Source: Bradyrhizobium symbiodeficiens (GTDB lineage Bacteria > Pseudomonadota > Alphaproteobacteria > Rhizobiales > Xanthobacteraceae). Taken from it: a stretch of 64,000 nt of DNA. Positions 25,809 through 34,784 of the stretch are shown piece after piece; position 1 is the stretch's first letter, and each line of letters begins with the position of its first letter. Below the pieces are notes generated by a model. It saw only the letters and a program-made list of their open reading frames with translations. It was not told the DNA's origin and did no database searches. Location: assembly GCF_002266465.3 (NCBI RefSeq), contig NZ_CP029427.2:1490501-1554500 (forward strand), written 5' to 3'. The translations under genes and the position numbers were made by a program.

Positions 25809-26503
25809 TGCTCGAGGTCAGGGATCTCCACGCCTATTACGGCAAGAGCCACATCCTTCAGGGCGTCGATCTCGACGTCGCCGCGGGTGAAGTCGTAAGC
25901 CTGCTCGGCCGCAACGGCGTCGGGCGCTCGACGACGGTCAAGGCCATCATGGGCGAGGTGGCCCCGCAGGGGACGATCCGCTTCAAGGGCAAGGACATCG
26001 TCGGGCTGCCGAGCCACAAGATCGCGCGGCTCGGGCTCGGCTATGTGCCCGAACATCGCGACATCTTTCCGAGCCTCACGGTTCGTCAGAACCTCCTGCT
26101 CGGCATCAAGGATACGCGCCGTCCCGGCAAGTGGCGGCTGCAGGACATGCTCGACATGTTCCCCAATCTCGCCGCGCGCGCCGATACGGCCGCGGGCGTG
26201 CTGTCCGGCGGCGAAAAGCAGATGTTGACGACGTGCCGGACGCTGATGGGGGATCCTGACCTCATCATGATCGACGAACCCACCGAAGGCCTCGCGCCGC
26301 TGATCGTCCAGCAGGTCGGCGATCTCATCGCGCGGATCGCACAAGCGGGCGTTGCCATTCTGCTGGTCGAGCAGAAGCTGTCGATCGCGATGCGCATCTC
26401 CAAGCGTGTCTACATCATGGGCCACGGCCGCGTCGTGTTCGAGGGCACGCCCGACGAACTCAAGGCAAATGCCGCCGTGCGGCAGGAATGGCTCGAGGTC
26501 TGA
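25808..26503 (+). CDS. Branched-chain amino acid-type ABC ATPase (LivF family) with Arg in Walker A
   Basis: The 231-residue ATPase has the LivF features YVPEHRDIFPSLTVRQNLLLG, signature LSGGEKQM and Walker B LIMIDEPTEGLAP. Its Walker A reads GRNGVGRST (residues 34-42), so the Lys that normally contacts the ATP phosphates is Arg (codon CGC at 25925-25927). The start overlaps livG (TGATG). The LivG partner has a normal Lys, so the transporter may still work with one standard site, or the Arg may be tolerated. Confidence 0.9.
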   Translation: MLEVRDLHAYYGKSHILQGVDLDVAAGEVVSLLGRNGVGRSTTVKAIMGEVAPQGTIRFKGKDIVGLPSHKIARLGLGYVPEHRDIFPSLTVRQNLLLGIKDTRRPGKWRLQDMLDMFPNLAARADTAAGVLSGGEKQMLTTCRTLMGDPDLIMIDEPTEGLAPLIVQQVGDLIARIAQAGVAILLVEQKLSIAMRISKRVYIMGHGRVVFEGTPDELKANAAVRQEWLEV

Positions 26504-26727
26504 CGCTCACATCCACGTGACGTGCGCGCACCCTATGACCGCTGCGCGATGCGCATACGCATCTGAATTCTTCGCTACATCTCCCGCGCCCTATTCAGGC
26601 TATCGTCGCGTTCGCCGGCATCGCAATCGATGCGGCCGATGATAACCAACAACAGAAGTGGAGGACGTTGACGACGGCCTGTGGGCACGCGCGTCGATGC
26701 ACTCTGCCAGGGAAGGAGATGCCGGGC

Positions 26728-27933
26728 ATGCCGGGAAAACAACTGGTCCGTGGAGCTGTTGCTCTATTTGCAGTCCTGAGCGCCACTTCGGCCGCGATTG
26801 CCGGAAACTACGACACCGGCGCGACCGATACGTCGGTCAAGCTCGGCCAGACCATGCCGTACTCGGGGCCGGCCTCCGCCTATTCCGCGATTGGCCGCGC
26901 TGAAATCGCTTACTTCAAGATGCTCAACGACAAGGGCGGCATCAACGGCCGCAAGGTCGAACTGCTCAGCATGGATGACGGCTACTCGCCCGCGAAGACG
27001 GTCGAGCAGGTCAGGCGGCTCGCCGAGAGCGACGAGGTGCTGGCGATGTTCTCGATGCTCGGCACCGGCCCGAACATCGCCGCCCAGAAATATCTCAACG
27101 CCAAGAAGATCCCGCAGCTGTTTCCGTCGAGCGGCGCCAGCCGCTGGAACGATCCGCAGCATTTCCCCTGGACCACCGGCTCGCAGCCGACCTACCGGAC
27201 CGAGGGACGAATCTACGCCAAGTGGATCCTGGCGAACAAGCCGAACGCGAAGATCGCGGTCATCACGCCGAACGAGGATCCCGGCCGCGACTATCTCGCC
27301 GGCTTCAAGGAGGGACTCGGCGAACACGTCAACCAGATCGTATCGGAAGCCGTCTACGAGACGACGGACCCGACGGTCGATTCCCAGATCGTCAAGTTCA
27401 AGGCCGCCGGCGCCGACGTCGTGTTCAACGAGTGCACGCCGAAATTCGCGGCCCAAGCGATCAAGAAAATCGCCGAGCTCGGCTGGAAGCCGCAGATCAT
27501 CCTTCCCGCCGTCTCGAATTCCGTCGGTTCCGTGCTGGTGCCGGCCGGGCTCGACAATTCCCTCGGTATCGTCACCGGCGCCTTCCTGAAGGATCCCGGC
27601 GATCCGCGCTGGGAGAATGACGCCGGCATGAAGGCCTGGCGCGAGTGGATGAAGACCTACAATTCCGGAGCCGATCCCGCCGACATCTTCAACGTGACCG
27701 GCTACACCATGGCGCAGATCATGGAGCTGGTGCTGCAACGGGCCGGCAACGATCTGACGCGCGCGAACCTGATGAAGCAGACGCAGTCTTTCAAGGACGT
27801 CGAGCTGCCGATGCTGCTGCCGGGCATCAGGCTCAACACCTCGGCCGAGCAGGTGACGCCGATCCGCCAATTGCAGATGGCGCGCTTCAACGGAAAATCC
27901 TGGGAGCTGTTCGGCGACGTGATCGGCGAGTAG
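26728..27933 (+). CDS. Second Liv-type ABC substrate-binding protein
   Basis: The 401-residue protein has a signal peptide (VRGAVALFAVLSATSAAIA) and a type I binding fold: VKLGQTMPYSGPASAYSAIG, NDKGGINGRKVELLSMDDGY, PSSGASRWNDPQHFPWTTG. ATG at 26728 was chosen because GGAAGGAG sits about nine bases before it; ATG 26719 touches that site. It is only distantly like the first binding protein at 21450 and closer in motifs to the one at 34785. It may give the same Liv permease a second ligand. Confidence 0.88.
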   Translation: MPGKQLVRGAVALFAVLSATSAAIAGNYDTGATDTSVKLGQTMPYSGPASAYSAIGRAEIAYFKMLNDKGGINGRKVELLSMDDGYSPAKTVEQVRRLAESDEVLAMFSMLGTGPNIAAQKYLNAKKIPQLFPSSGASRWNDPQHFPWTTGSQPTYRTEGRIYAKWILANKPNAKIAVITPNEDPGRDYLAGFKEGLGEHVNQIVSEAVYETTDPTVDSQIVKFKAAGADVVFNECTPKFAAQAIKKIAELGWKPQIILPAVSNSVGSVLVPAGLDNSLGIVTGAFLKDPGDPRWENDAGMKAWREWMKTYNSGADPADIFNVTGYTMAQIMELVLQRAGNDLTRANLMKQTQSFKDVELPMLLPGIRLNTSAEQVTPIRQLQMARFNGKSWELFGDVIGE

Positions 27934-28024
27934 GATCGACGTCTCGCGACCGGCGGGCAGGGTGCCAGCCTTGCCCGCCCGGAATTGCTCCACTCGATCT
28001 TCCTCCAGCGGCAGTGAAACGACG

Positions 28025-29214
28025 ATGACAGCCACCGGTCCCCTCAGCGGCATCCGCGTTCTCGATCTGACGAGCGTGCTGTTCGGTCCCTATGCCGCGC
28101 AAATGCTCGGCGATTGGGGCGCCGAAATCATCAAGGTCGAGCCGCCCGCGGGCGACACCTGGCGCTACACCGGCGTGTTCCGAAACCGCGGCATGAGCGG
28201 CCAGTTCATGGCGGTCAATCGCAATAAGCGCAGCCTCGCGCTCGACCTGAAGCATCCGGACGGCAAGGCGGCGCTGGCGAGGCTGATCCCGACCGTCGAT
28301 GCGCTCGTCACCAATGTGCGGCCGGCGGCGATGGCCCGGCTCGGCTTCGGCTACGAGGCCTGCGCAAAGCTCAATCCGCGGCTGATCTATGCCGCGGCAA
28401 CCGGCTTCGGCCAGGACGGGCCGTGGGCCGCGCGCCCCGCCTTCGACGAGATCATCCAGGCCGCCTCCGGCCTCGCATCGTCGATCGGTTCGGACGAGGA
28501 ACCGGCCTTCGTCCCGAGCCTGATCGGCGACAAGATCTGTGCGATGGCGATGGTCGGCGCCGTCTCGGCGGCCTTGTTCCGGCGCGAGCGAACCGGACAG
28601 GGCCAGATGGTCGAGGTGCCGATGCTGGAAACCATCGCCGGCTTCAACAGCATCGAGATGCTTGGCGGCCACGCCTTCGATCCGCCGATCGGCCCGACCG
28701 GCTACAAGCGGATGAAGAACCGGCGCCCGGTGAAGACGAAGGACGGCTGGCTGACCATGCTGCCTTACTCCGGGACAACTGGTGCGCCTTCTTCGAAGCC
28801 GTCGGACGCCCTGAATTGAGCGACGAACTCGGCGTGCGCGATCCCGTGCTTCGCTCCCAGAACATCGACAAGATCTACGACCGCATGAGCGAGATCGGGC
28901 CGACCCGCACCACCGCGGAGTGGGAGCAACTGCTGCTGCGGCTCGACGTGCCGCACACGGCATTCGCCAAGCTCACCGAGATCGGCGAGCAGCCGCATCT
29001 CGCCGCTGTCGGTTTGTTTGCGGAGATCGATCATCCCACCGAAGGCCGGATCAGGCAGGCACGCCCCGCGACGAAGTTCTCGGAAAGCCCGGCCGGCATC
29101 CATCGCATGGCGCCGCACCTCGGCGAGCATTCGCGGGAGGTGTTGCGCGAAGCGGGTTTGAGCGATGCTGAAATTCAGGCGGCCATCGACAGCAAGGCGG
29201 TTGGCGTCGCGTAG
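28025..29214 (+). pseudogene. CoA-transferase family III (CaiB/BaiF) gene with an internal frameshift
   Basis: The first part (28025 to about 28771) encodes a CaiB/BaiF N-terminus: VLDLTSVLFGPYAAQMLGDW, GAEIIKVEPPAGD, NRNKRSLALDLK. After TCCGGG at 28769-28774 the frame drifts and stops at 28819. The correct continuation (DNWCAFFEAVGRPELSDELG, then HTAFAKLTEIGEQPHLAAV) is in another frame and runs to 29214. One missing base explains the shift; repaired length would be about 396 residues, normal for the family. It is either a true mutation or a sequencing error. Restored, it would move CoA between carboxylic acids, fitting the transport operon upstream. Confidence 0.82.
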
Positions 29215-29293
29215 TTGCGCCGTTCAGGAACCGGGCTTGCGACGCAATTCTCTGTGATCGGTATCACATGCTGCCACCCCAGGTGGAGCTAGC

Positions 29294-29545
29294 ATGGCTC
29301 CGTTCATCTTCGCCCCGGATATGGCAATGACCGCCATCGACCTTGCCTTCGTTTTGCACAAATTGGGTTTTGCCACGGCTCTCATCTGCGTGCTCCTCAG
29401 CCTTACTGTGTTCGCAGTGCTGCTGGTCATGGAGCATGAGACGGTCGGTCAAGCCGCCGTGCGTGCTCTGCCTCTCATGCTATTTGCGCTCTTCGGCCTT
29501 TTCGGCGCTGCAATGACGCGGCTTATCGGGCGCCGAGCCCGCTGA
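29294..29545 (+). CDS. Small membrane protein (83 aa)
   Basis: An 83-residue protein with two clear hydrophobic segments (ATALICVLLSLTVFAVLLVM and LMLFALFGLFGAAM) and a basic C-terminus (RLIGRRAR). AGGTGGAG lies about five bases before the ATG. It stands alone between the CoA-transferase and the L,D-transpeptidase genes. Function unknown. Confidence 0.55.
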   Translation: MAPFIFAPDMAMTAIDLAFVLHKLGFATALICVLLSLTVFAVLLVMEHETVGQAAVRALPLMLFALFGLFGAAMTRLIGRRAR

Positions 29546-29759
29546 CTGGACATTGTGCCGCAGCGATTCGTGACCAGCCTCAGGCCAGCCCCGGCTCGAG
29601 GCCACCTTCCGCCTGCGCGAGCCCTCGTATATGAGAGGCTTGCCCGCCGAACCGTCCCGAAATCGCCGGATACGGAACGCAAGGTGGCTGCGATTTCTTA
29701 ATCCAAAGATCGCAATCTGATCGATAAGAGCGCGGACTGGTACTGGACCGGGGTATGGC

Positions 29760-31319
29760 ATGAAAGACCTGATGACGACGGCGCAATCCTCCACGGCGAT
29801 CCGGCGTTGCCGGCCCCCCGGACGTGTTGCGCTCGCCGCGGTCGCCGTCCTGACAGTGCTGACCGCCAGCGCCGAAGCGGCCAAGCAGGCACGCCAGCCG
29901 GCCGAGGCGGTCGCACAGCGGCAGGCCGGCGAGCCGATCATGGCGATCGTGTCGATCAAGAGCCAGCAGGTCACCTTCTACGACGCCGATGGCTGGATCC
30001 TGCGCGCTCCGGTGTCGACCGGCACTACGGGGCGCGAGACGCCGGCCGGTGTCTTCGCCATCGTCGAGAAGGACAAGGACCACCGCTCGACCATGTATGA
30101 CGATGCCTGGATGCCGAACATGCAGCGCATCACTTGGAACGGCATCGCGCTGCATGGGGGACCGCTGCCCGGCTATGCCGCCTCGCACGGCTGCGTGCGC
30201 ATGCCGTTCGGCTTCGCCGAGGGCCTGTTCGACAAGACGTATATCGGGATGCGGGTGATCATCTCGCCCCAGGATACGGCCCCGACCGAATTCTCTCACC
30301 CCTCGCTCTTCGTACCGAAGCCGGAGGCCATCGCGGCCGCTCCCGGCCGGGCCGACAAGCTTTCCGCGGAAGCCGAGCAGGCGACCCAGGCTGCCGCCGA
30401 GGCCAAAAAGGCTGCGGCCGCGGCTGCGAAGGAGGCGGCTTCGCTTCCTGCGTCTCTGCGCAAACTGGAACAGCAGAAGGCCAGGGCCGACGCCGAACTC
30501 GCCTTCACCGACAAGAAGATTGCTGCCGCCAAGTCCGATCAGGCGCGTGCGCAGGCCGAGGAGCTCAAGCTGAAGGTCGCCACCAAGGCCGCCGACGCTG
30601 CGTCGGCGCTCGATGCCGCCAAGGCCGCCGCGCAGTCGAAGCGCGACGCCGTGGCCGCGACGAAGGACGCCGCCAAGGCCGCTGCAGTCCTGAAGACAGA
30701 GGCCGTCAAGGCCGCGACCGACGCGAAGCTGGCGGGTGAGCCCGTCTCGGTCTACATCAGCCGCTCGACGCAGAAGCTCTATGTGCGGCGAAACACGCAC
30801 AAGCCGGCGCCCGACGGCGGCGGCGAAGTGTTCGACACCAGCATCGAAGTCCCCGTCACGATCCGCAATCCCGAGCAGCCGCTCGGCACGCATATCTTCA
30901 CGGCGATGGCGAAGTCCGATACGGGCCTGCGCTGGAGCGTGGTCACGATCGAAAACGGCGACGAGGCCCGCAATGCGCTCGACCGCATCACGATCCCGCA
31001 GGACGTCTGGGATCGCATCGGGCCGACCGCGTTGCCGCGCTCCTCGATCATCATCTCGGACGAGCCGCTGAGCGCCGAGACCAATTACCGTACCGAGTTC
31101 GTCGCGGTGTTGAGCGACCAGCCGCAAGGCGGCTTCATCACGCGCAAGCCGACCGCACCTGCCATGATCGCCAGCGATGACGGCTGGGACAATGGCGGGA
31201 ACGGCTTCGGCTTCTTCTACCAGCGTGACCCCTACGTACAGCAGGCCAATCCGCGCCGGCAGCGCGGCCAGTACCAATATTATCAGTCGACGCAGCCGAT
31301 GCAGCGAAGCTGGTGGTAA
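29760..31319 (+). CDS. L,D-transpeptidase (YkuD) family protein with a long Ala/Lys-rich helical insert
   Basis: The 519-residue exported protein has an N-terminal hydrophobic segment (VALAAVAVLTVLTASAEA) and a YkuD catalytic core at about residues 60-165, with HGGPLPGYAASHGCVRMP and the nucleophile C145. Residues about 195-325 are a charged Ala-rich coiled-coil-like rod. A second, YkuD-like beta region without the Cys (VYISRSTQKLYVRRN) follows, and a Gln/Tyr-rich tail ends the protein. It should cross-link peptidoglycan or attach proteins to it; the rod may span the periplasm. Confidence 0.83.
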   Translation: MKDLMTTAQSSTAIRRCRPPGRVALAAVAVLTVLTASAEAAKQARQPAEAVAQRQAGEPIMAIVSIKSQQVTFYDADGWILRAPVSTGTTGRETPAGVFAIVEKDKDHRSTMYDDAWMPNMQRITWNGIALHGGPLPGYAASHGCVRMPFGFAEGLFDKTYIGMRVIISPQDTAPTEFSHPSLFVPKPEAIAAAPGRADKLSAEAEQATQAAAEAKKAAAAAAKEAASLPASLRKLEQQKARADAELAFTDKKIAAAKSDQARAQAEELKLKVATKAADAASALDAAKAAAQSKRDAVAATKDAAKAAAVLKTEAVKAATDAKLAGEPVSVYISRSTQKLYVRRNTHKPAPDGGGEVFDTSIEVPVTIRNPEQPLGTHIFTAMAKSDTGLRWSVVTIENGDEARNALDRITIPQDVWDRIGPTALPRSSIIISDEPLSAETNYRTEFVAVLSDQPQGGFITRKPTAPAMIASDDGWDNGGNGFGFFYQRDPYVQQANPRRQRGQYQYYQSTQPMQRSWW

Positions 31320-31352
31320 CTGCGCGCCCGCTGCGGCGGGCCGAGGTCGTCT

Positions 31353-32165
31353 CTACGGCCGCGCTTCGATCACGATCGCCTGGATCTTGCCGTCGACCGC
31401 TCCGGATCCATGCAGGGTTCGGAGCGTCTCGGCAACGAGGTCGGTCGCAGCCTGAAGCTTGCTGGCATCTCTCGCCTCGATCTCGCTGCGCAGCGGCGTC
31501 CCCTGACACAGGGCGAGCGCGACATATTCGGGAGAGGGCGCGCGGCTCGTTTCGGATCGCGTCTCGATCGAGACGTCGCGGAAGCCTGCGCGTTCGAGAT
31601 CACTCTTGATGAGGCTCTTGTCGTAGTAGCCGTGCGGCGTGCGAACCATGAAACGCGGCGGATCGTCGGGGAACACCTTGGCGAGGGCGATTGTCGCCTC
31701 GTGGGTGACCACATTGTCCTCGATGCGGTCCCAGACGTTAAACACGAACGTGCCATCCGGCTTCAGGACGCGCTTGACCTCTCCGTAAGCCTTGACGCGG
31801 TCCGGAAAGAACATCGCGCCGAATTGGCAGCAGACCACGTCGAACTCGGCGTCAGCGAAGGGCAGGGCCATGGCGTCCGCCTGTCGCCAGGTGATGCGAT
31901 CGTCGTTGGCTTGGCGCTGGGCGGCAACGGCGAGCATGGGCTCGTTGAGGTCGGTCGCTACATAACGAACGCCGGGCGGCAGTGCCGCGGCCACGGCGCG
32001 CGTCACGGCGCCGGTGCCCGCGGCGATCTCCAGCAGCACGGCGGGAACGCGGGCGGCGACGCGCTTCGCGATGTCCTCCGCATAGACGGAGAAGATCATC
32101 GGCACGAGATACTCGTCGTAGATTCTCGGAATCGAGCCGGCGAAAACCTTGTCAGTGTCGGACAT
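31353..32165 (-). CDS. SAM-dependent class I methyltransferase
   Basis: The 270-residue protein has the SAM-binding motif LEIAAGTGAVTRAV, the acidic loop VATDLNEPML and motif II-like DVVCCQFGAMFFPD, the UbiE/methyltransferase-11 pattern. The substrate is unknown. It is transcribed on the same strand as the VOC gene upstream, with a gap of about 90 bases, so it may have its own promoter. Confidence 0.82.
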   Translation of the reverse strand: MSDTDKVFAGSIPRIYDEYLVPMIFSVYAEDIAKRVAARVPAVLLEIAAGTGAVTRAVAAALPPGVRYVATDLNEPMLAVAAQRQANDDRITWRQADAMALPFADAEFDVVCCQFGAMFFPDRVKAYGEVKRVLKPDGTFVFNVWDRIEDNVVTHEATIALAKVFPDDPPRFMVRTPHGYYDKSLIKSDLERAGFRDVSIETRSETSRAPSPEYVALALCQGTPLRSEIEARDASKLQAATDLVAETLRTLHGSGAVDGKIQAIVIEARP

Positions 32166-32256
32166 GATGGCCTCGCTGAAGGTTCGGACACGGGGTGCAT
32201 GTTAGCACGGTTTTCGGGCGAGCCAGCAACCGCGCGAACTCCACCGGCCACCGATC

Positions 32257-32796
32257 CTACGACCTCGCCCGGCCGACCTCGCGGATCGGCCGCGTCCCGT
32301 CCCAGTTCGACGCGGCCTGCCGGACCTTCTCGAAGAACGGCCCCTTGGTGCCGCTGATGTCCGAGATCTCGATCACCGTGCCCGGATGGGCCTGGGTGTC
32401 GAAATAGGCAAAGCGCCCCTTGTCGCCGCCGATCTGGCCCTCATGGCCGATCCGATAGCCGAGCCCGATCGCCTTGTCGTAGAGCGCCTGGTAGTCGTGG
32501 CTCCAGTAGGACATGTGCTGGAGGCCTTCGTGGCCAGCATCGAGGAACTCCCTGTACAGCGAGGGCGCATCGTTGCGCTGCTGGATTAGCTCGATCTGGA
32601 GATCGCCGGAATTGGCGAGCGCGATGCTCATCTCGACCGCGGAGTCCTGGCCGCGATGGCGGAACCAGTCGGTCTTGACCCGGTCCATGTAGTACCAGGG
32701 GCCGACACCCATCACCTCGATCCAGTGCTTCATCGCGGCGTGGATGTCCCGCACCACATATCCGTTCTGGCGCACCGCGCCGAAGATGCGGCTCAT
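32257..32796 (-). CDS. VOC (glyoxalase/dioxygenase) superfamily protein
   Basis: The 179-residue protein has the paired beta-alpha-beta modules of the VOC fold. A possible metal ligand is the His in YVVRDIHAAMKHWIEVMGVG; later segments are LQHMSYWSHDYQALYDKAIG and AYFDTQAHPGTVIEI with a terminal Glu. It may be a lyase, isomerase or dioxygenase. It belongs to the minus-strand cluster that starts at the TetR-controlled promoter, though a repeat-bearing gap of 110 bases separates it from the next gene upstream. Confidence 0.78.
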   Translation of the reverse strand: MSRIFGAVRQNGYVVRDIHAAMKHWIEVMGVGPWYYMDRVKTDWFRHRGQDSAVEMSIALANSGDLQIELIQQRNDAPSLYREFLDAGHEGLQHMSYWSHDYQALYDKAIGLGYRIGHEGQIGGDKGRFAYFDTQAHPGTVIEISDISGTKGPFFEKVRQAASNWDGTRPIREVGRARS

Positions 32797-32833
32797 GTCA
32801 GCGCTCCCGTTCTCTGCCTATTCACCGCTGGAC

Positions 32834-32876
32834 CCCATCCTGAGGGGCCGCCGCAGGCGGGCGTCTCGAAGGATGG
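32834..32876. repeat. Dispersed palindromic repeat, copy 1
   Basis: It contains CATCCTGAGGGG, CCGCAGGCGGGCGTCTCG and AGGATGG, which fold into a hairpin. An almost identical element occurs at 52622-52665 in this window. It sits in the gap between the TctC-type and VOC genes. This matches the REP-like repeats widespread in Bradyrhizobium-type genomes as I know them. Confidence 0.7.
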
Positions 32877-32906
32877 CCGCACACACGCTGCCCGCCACAT
32901 TCCTGT

Positions 32907-33875
32907 TCACTTGACCTCGATGCCTGCGTCCTTGGCAACCTGCTTCCAGGCTACGATGTCGCGGGCGTTGATGTCGCGCTGTTCCTCGCCGGGGACGAAC
33001 TGCGGCGTAATGCCGAGCTTCAGCAGCTTCTCCTTGACCTCGGCATCCCCGAGCGCGTCCTTCAGCGCCGCCGACAATTTCTGCGCAACCGGCGGCGCCA
33101 GGCCCGCGGGTGCATACATTGCCCAGGACAGGCTACGGTCGAACGGCACGCCTTGCTCCCCGTAGCTGGCGACATCGGGCAGGCTCGGCGAACGCTCGCC
33201 GCAGGCGGCCAGCGCCTTGATCGAGCCGTCCTTCACCAGCGGCGTCGCGGTCGCCACGTCGAGCGTCGCAAGGGAGATGTGGCCGCCGAGCAGGTCGCCG
33301 GCCAGTTTTGCGATGCCGTTGAAAGGGACGTGGTCCATCTTGATGCCGGTCTGCTGCATCAGGATCTCCGCGCAGAGTTGGCCGGTCGAGCCGACGCCCC
33401 AGCTGCCGTACTGGACCGGCCCGCCCTTCTTGGCCATTGCGATCAGGCCCTTGATGTCGTTGGCCGCAAAATCCTTGGTCGCCACCAGGATGATCGAGGA
33501 GACGCCGACGCGACCGATCGTCGTAAAATCCTTGATCGAATCATAGAGCAGTTTCGGATAGATCGCCGGCGCCAGCACATGGGTGGTCATGCCGCCGACG
33601 GTGATGGTGTAGCCGTCATTTGGCGATGTCGCGACCATCTGCGTGCCGAGCGTGCCTGCTGCTCCCGTGTGGTTCTCGATGTAGATGCTTTGTCCGAGCG
33701 TCTTGCCCATCTTGTCGGCGAGCAGCCGGCCGACTACGTCACCCCCGCCGCCCGCCGCATAGGGCAGCAGCATCTTGATTTTATGCGTGGGGTAGACGGC
33801 GGGATCCTCGGCGTGTGACGGCAGGGCCGCCGACAACAATGCAAGAAGAGAAAGCGTGACGGTGCGCAGCATCAT
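32907..33875 (-). CDS. Tripartite tricarboxylate transporter substrate-binding protein (TctC/Bug family)
   Basis: The 322-residue protein has a leader (LSLLALLSAALPSHAE), the Bug-family start KIKMLLPYAAGGGGDVVGRL, VENHTGAAGTLGTQMVA and MDHVPFNGIAKLAGDLLGGH. Such proteins bind carboxylates in the periplasm. No TctA/TctB membrane genes are nearby, so it is an orphan that uses a permease elsewhere or acts as a sensor. ATG at 33875 follows GGGA; 33872 is an adjacent alternative. It starts 11 bases after the metallo-hydrolase gene. Confidence 0.88.
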   Translation of the reverse strand: MMLRTVTLSLLALLSAALPSHAEDPAVYPTHKIKMLLPYAAGGGGDVVGRLLADKMGKTLGQSIYIENHTGAAGTLGTQMVATSPNDGYTITVGGMTTHVLAPAIYPKLLYDSIKDFTTIGRVGVSSIILVATKDFAANDIKGLIAMAKKGGPVQYGSWGVGSTGQLCAEILMQQTGIKMDHVPFNGIAKLAGDLLGGHISLATLDVATATPLVKDGSIKALAACGERSPSLPDVASYGEQGVPFDRSLSWAMYAPAGLAPPVAQKLSAALKDALGDAEVKEKLLKLGITPQFVPGEEQRDINARDIVAWKQVAKDAGIEVK

Positions 33876-33886
33876 GATGGCATTCC

Positions 33887-34780
33887 CTAATCTTCGAAAC
33901 GAAACCTGTAGGCATCGCCGTGCCTGATAACGCGGCCTGCGGTCGGTGCCGGAAAATGGCCGGTGAGCAGATAGCTCGGCGTATCCGCGAGTTCTTCCAG
34001 CAGCGCCATGCGCGTTGCGAGCGCCGCGGCCGGATCGACGTCGGCGGCATTGGAGAGCCAAGGTGCTGCGCACTGGATCGGATGGTGGATGACGTCGCCC
34101 GACATCACCGCACGATCATGCCCGCCGGTGAGGTGGATCTGCATATTGCCGGCGGTGTGCCCAGGTGCCGGCGCAAAGCGCAAGGCCGCGTCGCGATCGC
34201 TGAACAGGCGATGATCGGTCTCGACGAATTCGGCAAGGCCCGCCGCCACCACCGGCAGCACGGAATCCTCGAACGAGCCGTGGTTCACCGGATTCTTCGG
34301 CGCGGAATTGTGCGCCACCTCGAAGTGCCGGTATTCTTCGCGGCCCATCAGATAGCGCGCATTGGGGAAGGTCGGCACCCAGCGGCCGTCGAGGAGGCGC
34401 GTGTTCCAGCCGACGTGATCGACATGCAGATGCGTGCACATCACGAAATCGACCTGTTCGGGCGCAACGCCCAGCGCCTGCAAGTTCTCCAGGTAGGGTT
34501 GATCGAGGTTGTTCCACGCCGGCACTCGCGGGCGGGGCTTGTGATTGCCGCAGCAGGTGTCGACGATCGCGGTCCAGCGCGGCGTGCGCACGAGATAGGA
34601 GTGGTGGCTGAGGATAAAGCGGCCGGTCTCCGGCTCGATGTAGCGGTGATCGAGCCAGCTGCGATTCTCCGCAATCACCGCGTCGGTGACGTTGGCGAAC
34701 AGCCAGTTTTTCTCGAAGGCAAGCGCGGGGATATCGCTGACGAGATCGACCCGCATGCTGCCGATCGTCACCTGCCGCAT
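33887..34780 (-). CDS. MBL-fold metallo-hydrolase
   Basis: The 297-residue protein has the zinc motif THLHVDH (His117, His119, Asp121, His122), a later His in PAPGHTAGN and a metal-bridging Asp in VMSGDVIHHP. This is the metallo-beta-lactamase/lactonase group that includes AttM-like enzymes, which open lactones or hydrolyse thioesters. It begins four bases after the stop codon of the binding protein at 34785 and is clearly co-transcribed, so hydrolysis of the imported compound or its intermediate is likely. Confidence 0.86.
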   Translation of the reverse strand: MRQVTIGSMRVDLVSDIPALAFEKNWLFANVTDAVIAENRSWLDHRYIEPETGRFILSHHSYLVRTPRWTAIVDTCCGNHKPRPRVPAWNNLDQPYLENLQALGVAPEQVDFVMCTHLHVDHVGWNTRLLDGRWVPTFPNARYLMGREEYRHFEVAHNSAPKNPVNHGSFEDSVLPVVAAGLAEFVETDHRLFSDRDAALRFAPAPGHTAGNMQIHLTGGHDRAVMSGDVIHHPIQCAAPWLSNAADVDPAAALATRMALLEELADTPSYLLTGHFPAPTAGRVIRHGDAYRFRFED

Positions 34781-34784
34781 CGGC

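Noticed and set aside
29224..29430. Minus-strand small frame opposite the 83-residue membrane protein
   Set aside because: The plus-strand frame has two clean hydrophobic helices and a ribosome site.
32834..32876. Insertion sequence remnant
   Set aside because: It is a short palindrome without transposase frame or terminal inverted repeats flanked by target duplications; REP-like is the better reading.
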